A DNA stretch of 35,269 nucleotides from Betaproteobacteria bacterium SG8_39 (lineage in GTDB: Bacteria > Pseudomonadota > Gammaproteobacteria > Burkholderiales > SG8-39), in contig LJTQ01000004.1 of NCBI GenBank assembly GCA_001303445.1, positions 1 through 35,269 on the forward strand, given 5' to 3'. The notes under the pieces are model-generated. The model was not told where the DNA came from and made no database searches. It saw nothing but the letters and a program-made list of their open reading frames with translations. Both the position numbers and the translations under genes were made by a program. Shown here piece after piece: positions 8,946 through 16,059 of the stretch; within the stretch, counting starts at the first letter, position 1, and every line of letters begins with the position of its first letter.

Positions 8946-9374
8946 TTAAATTTCGAGAGCTTCGGGGCGCTGCGCGCTGTGCGGGTGCCCTTCGCCAGCG
9001 TAAACCTTCAGCTTCTTGAGCATCGCATTGCCGAGCGGCCCCTTGGGCAACATGCCTTTGACCGCTTTCTGCAGCACCCGATCGGGATGCTTCGCATGCA
9101 TGACCGCAAAGGTCGTCTCGCGAATGCCGCCCGGATAACCGGTGTGCCGGTAGTACTTTTTCTGCTGTGCCTTTTTGCCCGTCACGCGCAGCTTGTCGGC
9201 ATTGACGACGACGATATAGTCGCCCGTGTCCACATGCGGCGTGTATTCCGGACGATGCTTGCCGCGCAGGCGCTGCGCGATGCGCGTCGCGAGGCGACCC
9301 AGCACTTTGTTCTGGGCGTCGACCAGGTACCAGCCGTGCTGGACTTCGGCGGGTTTCGCGCAATACGTCTTCAT
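8946..9374 (-). CDS. rplM: 50S ribosomal protein L13
   Basis: 142-residue large-subunit assembly protein. Typical motifs include [46 protein letters not shown] and [22 protein letters not shown]. The start is set at ATG 9374 ([20 protein letters not shown]), the usual N terminus. An in-frame TTG at 9395 would add seven residues and is less likely, as it lies close to the predicted transcript start. It forms the usual rplM-rpsI operon, with its own promoter at 9414-9443. Confidence 0.97.
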   Translation of the reverse strand: MKTYCAKPAEVQHGWYLVDAQNKVLGRLATRIAQRLRGKHRPEYTPHVDTGDYIVVVNADKLRVTGKKAQQKKYYRHTGYPGGIRETTFAVMHAKHPDRVLQKAVKGMLPKGPLGNAMLKKLKVYAGEGHPHSAQRPEALEI

Positions 9375-9413
9375 GGCGTCTTTCGTGGCGCTCAAGGTGC
9401 GGAAAAGAGCGAG

Positions 9414-9443
9414 ATTTTATGGGACCTTGGGGGTGGCCGTCAA
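9414..9443 (-). promoter_or_regulatory. Sigma70 promoter of rplM-rpsI
   Basis: On the minus strand, TTGACG (9443-9438), an 18-base spacer, and TAAAAT (9419-9414); 5/6 matches to both consensus boxes. Predicted start about 9407, 33 bases before the L13 ATG. It is downstream of the terminator hairpin at 9471-9501, so that terminator belongs to a different, upstream transcript. Confidence 0.7.
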
Positions 9444-9470
9444 AGCCTGCTTTGCACGCCGCCAGGGACG

Positions 9471-9501
9471 CAAAAAAAGCGCAGCCACGATGGGCTGCGC
9501 T
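9471..9501 (-). terminator. Rho-independent terminator of the candidate small RNA
   Basis: Nine-base-pair stem (9478-9486 with 9493-9501, AGCGCAGCC and GGCTGCGCT, six-base loop), followed on the minus strand by seven T residues (complement of 9472-9478). No protein gene on the minus strand ends here, since the neighbours diverge. It therefore closes a transcript that begins within the intergenic region. Confidence 0.85.
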
Positions 9502-9625
9502 GAATCCACCAAAGGAGGAGGGTGGAGGAGACATACTCTCGGTACTTCGCAGCACCTTGAGTCAGGCCTATCTTGCCGCACGATTGCTGCATCGCAAAAT
9601 CATATTACGAATGTCTGAATAAATT
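9472..9625 (-). ncRNA. Candidate intergenic small RNA with CUCCUCC anti-Shine-Dalgarno loop
   Basis: Predicted transcript of about 150 bases. Promoter: TTCAAA (9661-9656), 18-base spacer, CATAAT (9637-9632) on the minus strand, giving a start near 9625. TATAAA at 9630-9625 is an alternative -10. Stems read in the RNA: GCGAU/AUCGU (9595-9580); GGUGCU/AGUACC closed by the GNRA tetraloop GCGA (9556-9541); GAGA/UCUC (9540-9528); UCCACC/GGUGGA with loop CUCCUCCUUU (9526-9505); then the terminator. CUCCUCC occurs twice, once in the loop and once just 5' of it. It could pair with ribosome-binding sites, as CU-rich loops do in Neisseria NmsR/RcoF and alphaproteobacterial cuckoo-type sRNAs. No homolog is recognised, no coding frame of merit is seen, and the transcript is inferred. 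Confidence 0.6.
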
Positions 9626-9774
9626 TTATAGATTATGGATATATCGTCGTAACACTTTGAACATAATCATATAAATATGAAAATGAGAGGTCGGACCAAT
9701 TCCTGTTTAGGCAAACAGAAGTTTTTGTTTTCAATAACATTTTGCAACGCAGCATCAAGAAAGGGGGCTCACCG
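9580..9774. other. AT-rich half of the rplM-osmC intergenic region
   Basis: The 400 bases from 9375 to 9774 lack a protein gene. The left part holds the rplM promoter and the candidate sRNA. From about 9590 to 9745 the sequence turns strongly AT-rich, unlike the rest of the window, and holds promoter-like boxes on both strands. On the plus strand, TTGAAC (9657-9662) and TATAAA (9670-9675) are promoter-like boxes but are not properly spaced from each other. A weak plus-strand hairpin, CTGTTT/AAACAG (9703-9708 with 9713-9718), followed by GTTTTTGTTTT, resembles a terminator or leader attenuator in front of the osmC-like gene. Nothing else is seen. Confidence 0.5.
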
Positions 9775-10194
9775 ATGAACTGCACCGTGCGCTGGAGCGG
9801 CGCAGGAATGACCTTCCTCGCCGAGACCGGCAGCAATCACGTCCTGGCAATGGACGGGGCGCCCGAGGGCGGCGGGCGTAACCTCGCGCCGCGGCCCATG
9901 GAAGTGGTTCTCGCCGGCACCGGCGGCTGCACCGCCTATGACGTGGTCGTCATCCTGAAGAAAAGCGGACAGCAGGTCAGCGGCTGCGACCTGCAGCTCG
10001 AGGCCGAGCGTGCCGAGACCGACCCCAAGGTCTTCACGCGCATCCACATGCATTTCACCTTGCGCGGCAAGGCGCTCAAAAAGAACCTCGTCGAGCACGC
10101 GATCCGGCTCTCGCACGAGAAGTACTGCTCGGCCTCGGCCATGCTCGGCAAGACCGCCGAGATGACGACGGACTTCGAGCTCGTCGAGGACTAG
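9775..10194 (+). CDS. OsmC/Ohr-family protein (YhfA-like)
   Basis: 139-residue cytoplasmic protein of the OsmC superfamily, many of which reduce organic hydroperoxides with two cysteines. Both are present: C52 in GTGGCTAYDVV and C118 in SHEKYCSASAML. Overall pattern (RPMEVVLAGTGGC, HMHFTLRG, LSHEKYCS) is closest to the YhfA branch, whose physiological substrate is not established, so peroxidase activity is an inference. The start is ATG 9775 with GAAAGGGGG about eight bases upstream. A longer frame from a TTG at 9742 is rejected because it would include the ribosome site. Monocistronic; converges with the glycosyltransferase gene. Confidence 0.9.
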   Translation: MNCTVRWSGAGMTFLAETGSNHVLAMDGAPEGGGRNLAPRPMEVVLAGTGGCTAYDVVVILKKSGQQVSGCDLQLEAERAETDPKVFTRIHMHFTLRGKALKKNLVEHAIRLSHEKYCSASAMLGKTAEMTTDFELVED

Positions 10195-10219
10195 CGGGCA
10201 CGCCGGGCCGCGCCCGCGC

Positions 10220-11293
10220 TCACCCCTCGAGCGCGCCCAGGATCGCCGCCTTCCAGGCCTCGCCGATGACCGCAGGGCTGTAGTCGCGCTCGATCAGCAC
10301 CTGCCCTGCGCGCACGCGCGCCAACGCCTCACCGGGATTGCCGAGGGCCCAGCGGATTCCCTCGGCGAGATCCTCGCCCACCCAGCCCGCATCCGCCAGC
10401 GCCTCGTACGCCGGCAGCGGATTGGCCGCGACGAAGCGGCCCGCCCAGACGGACTCGGTAAAGCGGTTGGGGCTTTTCACGCTGCGGCGTGGATCGTAGA
10501 TATCCGAGGGGATCACCACCGCGTCGGTGTCGCGCAGTGCCTGGAACAGCGCATCCGTAGACCAGGGCAGGAAGCGCACCGCGCTGGAGGCCGCGCGCCA
10601 CGCCGCGGCAACCTCGCTCGCGAGCGTCTCGGCACCCGCGCCGCGGGCCGTCACCAGCGTCAGCACCAAGGGCGTAGCGAAGGCCAGACGCTCGAGCGAA
10701 GGAAGCGCGAAGCGCAGGGTATCGAGATTGCTCGGATGGCCGAACCAAAGCAGGCGCAAGGGTGCGGCTGCGGTCACGGGTCTCGAGGCAATATCGCGCA
10801 CCTCGGGTTCGCCCTGCCGGCCCTCCACCGGATCGGTCACCACCGCGACGCGGCGCGCACCCGCCTCGCGCAGCACCTCGGCAAGGCCCGGCGTCGACGC
10901 GACCGAGCAATCGACCTCCTGCACCAGCGTGTTGAAGAAGGGTCCGAACTGCGGATGAGAAAAGTGATCGTCGCTGAAATCCGCCAAGAGGCGCTTGCCA
11001 CGACGCGCGAGCTCTGCGGCAAGATCAAGGACCCGCTGTGCGGTCGCAGCGAAATCCGGCCCAGTGCCGATGAACTTTCCGAAAACGACGGCATCCGCCG
11101 CGTCAAACCGCGCGAGCAGCGAATCGCGTTTCGCCTGAGGCCCCAGGTACATCACACGGCTCGACCAGCCGCCACGCTCGAGCATGGCCGACGGAAGAGT
11201 CATGCGGTATCGCACCGAGGCGATGTCCGAGGTCAGTCCGCCGGGCGACTTTCTCAGCGGCGCGAAACTCACCCAGACGACGCGCGGCTTCAC
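10220..11293 (-). CDS. Glycosyltransferase-like protein (GT-B fold)
   Basis: 357 residues. The N-terminal half begins with a beta strand (RVVWVSFAPL) and contains SVRYRMTLP, as seen in glycosyltransferases that bind the acceptor there. The second half begins with LRLLWFGHPSNLDTLR (about 179-193) and carries a donor-site-like stretch, RFLPWSTDALFQALRDTDAVVIPSD followed by KSPNRFTESVWAGRFVAANPLPAY (273-297), matching the layout of GT4-type enzymes. No signal peptide or membrane segment. The substrate is unknown. The start GTG at 11293 lies 28 bases after the preceding gene on the same strand, so coq7, the GT8-like gene and this gene probably form one transcript. A class assignment by profile search would settle the family. 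Confidence 0.72.
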   Translation of the reverse strand: MKPRVVWVSFAPLRKSPGGLTSDIASVRYRMTLPSAMLERGGWSSRVMYLGPQAKRDSLLARFDAADAVVFGKFIGTGPDFAATAQRVLDLAAELARRGKRLLADFSDDHFSHPQFGPFFNTLVQEVDCSVASTPGLAEVLREAGARRVAVVTDPVEGRQGEPEVRDIASRPVTAAAPLRLLWFGHPSNLDTLRFALPSLERLAFATPLVLTLVTARGAGAETLASEVAAAWRAASSAVRFLPWSTDALFQALRDTDAVVIPSDIYDPRRSVKSPNRFTESVWAGRFVAANPLPAYEALADAGWVGEDLAEGIRWALGNPGEALARVRAGQVLIERDYSPAVIGEAWKAAILGALEG

Positions 11294-11321
11294 GCGCGCC
11301 GGCCCGGCCTGCCCATCGGAC

Positions 11322-12008
11322 CTACTGGCGTGCCGGATTGGTCACCCGCTGCATGGACTCGTACTCCGCCGACCACTCGGCCGCGTAGTCGCAGTCGCGG
11401 TAATCGTCGAAGTAGGGGCCGCCCAGGGTGTAGTGCACGAGCTTCGCCTCCGGGCTGTGGTCGTACTCGCCCACCAGCCAGTTCCATTCGAGCGGAAGCG
11501 CGCCGATCGACGCGTCATCGGTCCAATTGAAGCGGTGCAGGTCGAGTCCGGGCGCGCTGTTGACATAGGCGGGCGTCAGCGCACGGCAGCGCGCGTTGTT
11601 GAACAGCATCAGACTCGACCAGTTCTTGCGCGGATACCGGGTCTGCACCTGGTCGAGAAACTTGCGCGCGGTGCGCGGCACGTAGTCATGCTTGCACACC
11701 AGCACCGCCTTGTCGGGCTGATGGTCGATCTGCGCCGCGAGCTCGGCGACGTCGGCCAGGCACAGCATGTCGCAATCCATGAACAGCGACCAGCCCGCGT
11801 AACCCGACAGGTACGGCACCAGGAAGCGCGTCAGGCTGAACTCGGTCGACTCGGTCGGGCCGCGCTCGCGCGTATAGACGCCTTTCAGTTGCGAGCGCAT
11901 GAGCGGCGCGATGGACACCGGAATCGACGCACGGCGCAGGATCGAATGGGCCAGCGTGTAGAAGGCGACCGACTCGTTGGGGTCGTAGCCGATGTAGACG
12001 TTCAGCAT
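11322..12008 (-). CDS. Glycosyltransferase, GT8-like with DxD motif
   Basis: 228 residues with an N-terminal nucleotide-sugar-binding strand (MLNVYIGYDPNES) and the metal-binding motif FMDCDMLCLADV (D78-C79-D80). Near the C terminus is HYTLGGPYFDDY, equivalent to the HxxGxxKPW-type region of GT8 enzymes. The sequence suits a retaining, GT-A-fold transferase acting in the cytoplasm on a lipid- or polymer-linked acceptor. Donor and acceptor cannot be told. ATG 12008 follows coq7 by 13 bases, with GAGGTAGGA as ribosome site overlapping the coq7 stop region, so the two are likely co-expressed, although no functional link with ubiquinone is known. Confidence 0.8.
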   Translation of the reverse strand: MLNVYIGYDPNESVAFYTLAHSILRRASIPVSIAPLMRSQLKGVYTRERGPTESTEFSLTRFLVPYLSGYAGWSLFMDCDMLCLADVAELAAQIDHQPDKAVLVCKHDYVPRTARKFLDQVQTRYPRKNWSSLMLFNNARCRALTPAYVNSAPGLDLHRFNWTDDASIGALPLEWNWLVGEYDHSPEAKLVHYTLGGPYFDDYRDCDYAAEWSAEYESMQRVTNPARQ

Positions 12009-12021
12009 GTTCGGTCCTACC

Positions 12022-12684
12022 TCAGATTCGGTGCGCGAGCGTCGTCATCACCCGGGCCGCCACGCGCATCACGCGCTTTACCGGCGCCGGCATCTCCGCC
12101 GCCCCCAGCGCAACCGCGCTGCGCCGGTGCCGGGCTTCGTCGGTGCGCATCTGTGCAACGATGGCCCGCGAGCGCGCATCGGCTTCGGGCAGCGACTCGA
12201 GGTGGCCGCCGAGGTGCTCTTCGACCTGCGCCTCCGTCTCGGCGAGAAACGCCAGGTTCCAGCGGTCGCCGAGCAGCCCAGCACCGATGCCCATGGCGAG
12301 CGCACCGGCATACCACAGGGGGTTGAGCAGGCTCAGGCGCCCGCCGAGCTCGTGCACGCGCTCAGCGCTCCAGGCCAGGTGATCCTCCTCCTCGAGCGCC
12401 GCCTGCTCGAGCGCGGCCCGGTTCGACGCATCGCGCGCAGTGAGCGACTGGCCCTGATAGAGCGCCTGGGCGCAGACCTCGCCGACGTGGTTCACGCGCA
12501 TCAGCGCCGCGGCATGCGCGCGCTGCGCCTCGCTCAGCTCGGTTTCCGCGACGCCCTCGGCCGGAGAACTCCGGGCAGCGCGATGCACGCCCGCGACGGC
12601 GCGCAGCGCGCGGTCGAACTCATTGACCGCGCGATCGACGCAGTCCAGCGAGGGATAAGGCGGGCGCGCCGCGCGTGTTTCCAT
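12022..12684 (-). CDS. coq7: 2-polyprenyl-3-methyl-6-methoxy-1,4-benzoquinone monooxygenase
   Basis: Di-iron hydroxylase for the C6 hydroxylation of the ubiquinone ring, membrane-associated. 220 residues from ATG 12684 ([18 protein letters not shown]). Carboxylate and histidine ligands of the ferritin-like fold are all identifiable: E69 in [11 protein letters not shown]99 and H102 in EEEDHL, E151, and E183 and H186 in TDEARH. A hydrophobic segment ([20 protein letters not shown], 121-140) is the usual interfacial helix. A longer frame begins at 12723, but its extra 13 codons cover a TACACT promoter-like box, so the shorter form is chosen. Heads a likely operon with two glycosyltransferase genes. 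Confidence 0.95.
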   Translation of the reverse strand: METRAARPPYPSLDCVDRAVNEFDRALRAVAGVHRAARSSPAEGVAETELSEAQRAHAAALMRVNHVGEVCAQALYQGQSLTARDASNRAALEQAALEEEDHLAWSAERVHELGGRLSLLNPLWYAGALAMGIGAGLLGDRWNLAFLAETEAQVEEHLGGHLESLPEADARSRAIVAQMRTDEARHRRSAVALGAAEMPAPVKRVMRVAARVMTTLAHRI

Positions 12685-12692
12685 GACCTGCG

Positions 12693-12698
12693 AGTGTA
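12693..12698 (-). promoter_or_regulatory. Candidate extended -10 element of the coq7 operon
   Basis: On the minus strand, TGCTACACT ends at 12693, eight bases before the coq7 ATG. Transcription would then start almost at the initiation codon, giving a leaderless or near-leaderless message. The -35 region (CTGAAT, spacer 16) is poor. Offered mainly because the same box type recurs before other genes here. Confidence 0.3.
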
Positions 12699-12750
12699 GC
12701 AAACGCCCTCGCCGATTCAGCACACGAAGCGCGCAGCGTCATCGCAGGGC

Positions 12751-12780
12751 AAAAAAAAACGGGCGCCCTGGGGCGCCCGT
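12751..12780 (-). terminator. Rho-independent terminator of the porin gene
   Basis: A ten-base-pair GC-rich stem (12759-12768 with 12771-12780, ACGGGCGCCC and GGGCGCCCGT) is followed on the minus strand by nine T residues (complement of 12751-12759). It lies 47 bases after the porin stop and just upstream of the coq7 promoter, so it insulates the two. Confidence 0.92.
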
Positions 12781-12826
12781 TCGGATGAGTGACCGGCTGG
12801 CTGGGCCGGCCTGAATAGCTTGATGC

Positions 12827-14020
12827 TTAGAAGTTATGCGTGACGGTGACCGCAATCTGCTCCGGATCCTGCCCTTGGGCAACCGAGGCGTCGGTGCTGC
12901 CGAGGCCGCCCGCGCTGGTGAACAGGTTGTAGTTCGCGTTCGTGTTGTTCTTGATCTTGGCGTAGCTGAGCGACAGCTTGGTACGCTTGGACATGCTGTA
13001 GGCGTAACCGATGGCCCACATCTTCGCCTTGCTGTCGCACTGCGAGTTGGTGATGACGCCGTTGTTGCACGCCATGCCGTTCTCGAAGACCGAACCCTTG
13101 TCGCGCTTCGCTTCGCTGTAGTGGCCAAACACGCTGTGCTTGCCCCAGTCGTAGCGAATCGGGAGCGACCAGGCGTCACGCTTGGCGAACTTGGAGTCGA
13201 TGGCCATGGCCGACAACTGGCCACTCTTGTCCTTCCACTCCGAACGGTCCCAGACGAGGCCGATGCGCAGGCCGCCCCACTGGTAGTGGCCGTTCACGCG
13301 ATGGCTGCTGCCCTCGACCGACGCTGCCACCGTGCCATAGGCGGTGTTGGTGAACGCGCCACCGTCGCCCACGCCCTGGTAGTAGCTGTAGCCGATGCCC
13401 CAGTTCTTCGCGTTGTACTGCGGCGCGATGTTCCAGCCGTTACCGCGGCTCGACGCGCTGCCGATGTCGTTTTCGGCCGCGCCGTAGGGGTTGGTGCTGT
13501 AGGCCGCAACCACCGTGAAGCCGTTCCAGTTCGGCGAAGCCCAACGGATCGTGTTCGGCGTCCGCGTCGCGTTCGCCACTGCAAACCCGCCGCCGGCGGA
13601 GTAGGCGATGATCGAGGTGTTCGTCATCTTCAGCGAACCACCGCGCGAATACGACTGGTCTTCCGTGTAGACGTAGTGCAGGTCATGACGGCCAATCGTG
13701 AGTTCGCCCCACGACTTGCTGCGCAGACCAACCCAGTTCGCGCCGCTCGTGCCATCCGAGCCCGAGTCCAGCGCAATACGCCAGTCGATCTGGCCAACCG
13801 CCTGCAGGCCGCCGCCCAGGTCCTCGACCACGCGGAAGTAAATCCGCGAGGACTCGTCCTGAACCCGGTCTTCCCGCGAGCGGTTCGTTTTGCCCTTCAC
13901 GTTGACGCTGGCGTAGCTCAGCTTGAAGAAGCCGGTGATCGTCACGCTCGAAGCTGCGAGCGCGGCACCCGGAACAGCGAGGGCACCCGCGACGGCCACG
14001 GCTAGAAGTTTCTTTTGCAT
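12827..14020 (-). CDS. Gram-negative general porin (trimeric 16-stranded type)
   Basis: 397-residue outer-membrane channel. Signal peptide MQKKLLAVAVAGALAVPGAALA with cleavage after residue 22. The mature protein starts ASSVTITGFFKLSYASV, the typical first strand of betaproteobacterial porins, and ends VTVTHNF, with the terminal Phe used by the BAM machine. The middle shows RVVEDLGGGLQAVGQIDWRI and NWVGLRSKSWGELTIGRHD, conserved in this family. Start ATG 14020 has GGGAG eight bases upstream. An in-frame ATG at 14035 would spoil the signal peptide. Two extracellular-type Cys (in ACNNGVITNSQCDS) may form a loop disulfide. Monocistronic with long leader and strong terminator. Confidence 0.95.
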   Translation of the reverse strand: MQKKLLAVAVAGALAVPGAALAASSVTITGFFKLSYASVNVKGKTNRSREDRVQDESSRIYFRVVEDLGGGLQAVGQIDWRIALDSGSDGTSGANWVGLRSKSWGELTIGRHDLHYVYTEDQSYSRGGSLKMTNTSIIAYSAGGGFAVANATRTPNTIRWASPNWNGFTVVAAYSTNPYGAAENDIGSASSRGNGWNIAPQYNAKNWGIGYSYYQGVGDGGAFTNTAYGTVAASVEGSSHRVNGHYQWGGLRIGLVWDRSEWKDKSGQLSAMAIDSKFAKRDAWSLPIRYDWGKHSVFGHYSEAKRDKGSVFENGMACNNGVITNSQCDSKAKMWAIGYAYSMSKRTKLSLSYAKIKNNTNANYNLFTSAGGLGSTDASVAQGQDPEQIAVTVTHNF

Positions 14021-14097
14021 GCAGAAGTCTCCCAACTTGTTTATTGATCGAACGGCCGGGCCGCTCGCCCATACCTCTCACGTGAGAAGTTGTTGGG

Positions 14098-14127
14098 ATT
14101 GTGCCTAGGTGCGTGTCGTTAGAGCAA
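14098..14127 (-). promoter_or_regulatory. Candidate sigma70 promoter of the porin gene
   Basis: On the minus strand, TTGCTC (14127-14122), 18-base spacer, CACAAT (14103-14098), giving a leader of about 70 bases. A second candidate further up is CTGACT (14219-14214), 17-base spacer, TATGGA (14196-14191), beginning right after the trpC stop and giving a leader of about 165 bases. Either could serve. The 14036-14219 gap shows no gene. Confidence 0.4.
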
Positions 14128-14219
14128 CGCTGCCGTGCCGTATGTCACGAGATGGCGACTCTTGTGTTGCGCGGGTGCAACATTCCGAGATCCATAAAAC
14201 TTTACGTATATTCAGTCAG

Positions 14220-15014
14220 TTAACGAATATCGAACAATTCTGCGAGCGCCTGTCCCGGATCGGGCGCGCGCATGAAGGCTTCGCCGACGAGGAAGGCGCC
14301 GACGCCCTGCGCGCGCAGGCGGCGCACATCGACGGCCGAGGCGATCCCGCTCTCGGTCACCACGATACGGTCCTCGGGGACGCGCGGCAGCAGCCCAAGC
14401 GTGGTCTCGAGCCGCGTTTCGAAGCTGCGCAGGTCGCGGTTGTTGATGCCGATCAGCGGCGTTCTCAGCGCGAGCGCCCGCTCGAGTTCGTCACCATCAT
14501 GCACCTCCACCAACACCGCCATGCCCTGCGCCTGCGCCAGCGCTTCGAGCTCGACCATGGCCTGCGTCGTGAGCGCCGCGGCAATGAGCAGAATGCAGTC
14601 GGCGCCCAGCGCGCGCGACTCGAGCACCTGATAGGGGTCGACGACGAAGTCCTTGCGCAGCGCGGGCAGCGCGCAGGCCGCACGCGCCGCCACGAGATGC
14701 TCCGGCGCGCCCTGAAAGTACTGCACGTCGGTGAGCACCGACAGGCAGGCAGCGCCCGCCTGCGCATAGGCGCGCGCGATCGCGGCCGGGTCGTAATCCG
14801 CGCGCAGCAGGCCCTTCGACGGGCTCGCGCGCTTGATCTCCGCGATCACCGCCGCCCGCCCCGCATCGAGTTGCGCGCGCATCGCCGCGACGAAATCACG
14901 CGGCGGCGCGCCCGCGCGCACCCGCGCCTCGAGTTCCACGGACGGCACCGCGCGCCGCGCCGCCGCGACCTCCTCGCGCTTGGTCGCCAGAATGCGTTGC
15001 AGGATGTCGCTCAC
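14220..15014 (-). CDS. trpC: Indole-3-glycerol phosphate synthase
   Basis: Converts CdRP to indole-3-glycerol phosphate in tryptophan synthesis. 264 residues, a monofunctional TIM barrel without the fused TrpF seen in enterics. Motifs include [12 protein letters not shown] (57-68), [10 protein letters not shown] (120-129, K121 as probable general acid), LIGINNRDL (187-195) and VVTESGI. It starts 7 bases after trpD and is the last gene of the rpe-gph-trp block. No clear terminator follows. The porin promoter region begins at its stop codon. Confidence 0.97.
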   Translation of the reverse strand: MSDILQRILATKREEVAAARRAVPSVELEARVRAGAPPRDFVAAMRAQLDAGRAAVIAEIKRASPSKGLLRADYDPAAIARAYAQAGAACLSVLTDVQYFQGAPEHLVAARAACALPALRKDFVVDPYQVLESRALGADCILLIAAALTTQAMVELEALAQAQGMAVLVEVHDGDELERALALRTPLIGINNRDLRSFETRLETTLGLLPRVPEDRIVVTESGIASAVDVRRLRAQGVGAFLVGEAFMRAPDPGQALAELFDIR

Positions 15015-15021
15015 CGCAGCG

Positions 15022-16059
15022 CTAGGCCTTCATCTTCTGGCTGAACGCAACGAAGCGTTCGAGCTTCTCCTTCGCCGCGCCGCTCGCGATGGCCTTGCGC
15101 GCCTTGTCGATCCCTGCTTCGACGGTCTTCGCCTTGCCGGCGACGTAGATTGCCGCCCCGGCATTCAACAGCACGATGTTGAGCGCCGGCCCGGGCTGGT
15201 TGTCGAGCACCGCGAGAATCATGTCCCTGGATTCGTCGATCGTGTTGACCTGAATCGCGCGGCGGTCGTAGAGCTCGAGCCCGAGCTGCGAGGGGTGGAG
15301 CAGGTATTCGCGCACCTCGCCGTCGACCAGCTCGCCGACCTGGGTCTCGCCCGAGATCGACAGCTCGTCCATGCCGTCCAGCCCGTACACCACCATGACA
15401 TGCTTCGAGCCGAGGCGCTGCAGCACGCGCACCTGGATGCCGACCAGGTCGGGGTGAAACACGCCGAGCAGCTGGCGCTGCGCGCCCGCCGGGTTGGTCA
15501 GCGGACCCAGGATGTTGAAAATGGTGCGCACGCCCAGCTCCTTCCTGACCGGCGCGGCGTGCTTCATCGCCGGGTGATGCGCAGGCGCGAACATGAAGCC
15601 CACGCCGATCTCGTCGACCGAGCGCGCGATCTGCTCCGGGGTGAGCGCCAGGTTCGCGCCGAGCGCCTCGAGCACGTCGGCGCTGCCGGTCGAACCGGAG
15701 ATCGCGCGGTTGCCGTGCTTCGCCACCTTGGCCCCGGCCGCAGCGCAGACGAAGGTCGCCGCGGTCGAGATGTTGAAGGTGCGCGCCGCGTCGCCGCCCG
15801 TGCCGACCACGTCGAGCACCTGCTCGGGGTGCTTCACCGGGACGACGGTGGCGAATTCGCGCATCACCTGCGCCGCCGCGGTGATTTCGCCGATCGTCTC
15901 CTTCTTGACGCGCAGGCCGACGATGAACCCCCCGATCTGCGCCGGCGTCAGCTCGCCACGCATGATCTGGCGCATGATGTGGAGCATCTCGTCGTGAAAC
16001 ACCTCGCGGTGCTCGACGGTGCGCTGAATCGCTTCACTGACCGTGATCTCCTTCTTCAT
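15022..16059 (-). CDS. trpD: Anthranilate phosphoribosyltransferase
   Basis: Joins anthranilate to PRPP in tryptophan synthesis. 345 residues. The PRPP-binding GTGGD is at 86-90, KHGNR at 114-118, and the family signature [36 protein letters not shown] is complete. The start is ATG 16059 ([13 protein letters not shown]), with GGGAGG upstream. The frame is open for 52 more codons, but those lie inside the preceding gene. Its ATG overlaps the stop of the TPR-glycosyltransferase gene as ATGA, so translation is coupled to that non-trp gene rather than directly to trpG. Confidence 0.97.
   Translation of the reverse strand: MKKEITVSEAIQRTVEHREVFHDEMLHIMRQIMRGELTPAQIGGFIVGLRVKKETIGEITAAAQVMREFATVVPVKHPEQVLDVVGTGGDAARTFNISTAATFVCAAAGAKVAKHGNRAISGSTGSADVLEALGANLALTPEQIARSVDEIGVGFMFAPAHHPAMKHAAPVRKELGVRTIFNILGPLTNPAGAQRQLLGVFHPDLVGIQVRVLQRLGSKHVMVVYGLDGMDELSISGETQVGELVDGEVREYLLHPSQLGLELYDRRAIQVNTIDESRDMILAVLDNQPGPALNIVLLNAGAAIYVAGKAKTVEAGIDKARKAIASGAAKEKLERFVAFSQKMKA

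Noticed and set aside
9471-9501. Autoregulatory L13 leader attenuator
   Set aside because: A good rplM promoter lies downstream of the hairpin, so rplM transcripts need not pass it. Not fully excluded if a second promoter is used.
9511-9530. Purine-rich plus-strand stretch as a ribosome-binding site
   Set aside because: No start codon or open frame follows at useful distance on the plus strand; it is better explained as the complement of the sRNA loop.
8530-9555. Possible 341-residue fusion with S9 at its C terminus
   Set aside because: The extra part runs out of frame through rplM; S9 has its own ATG at 8922 with normal length.
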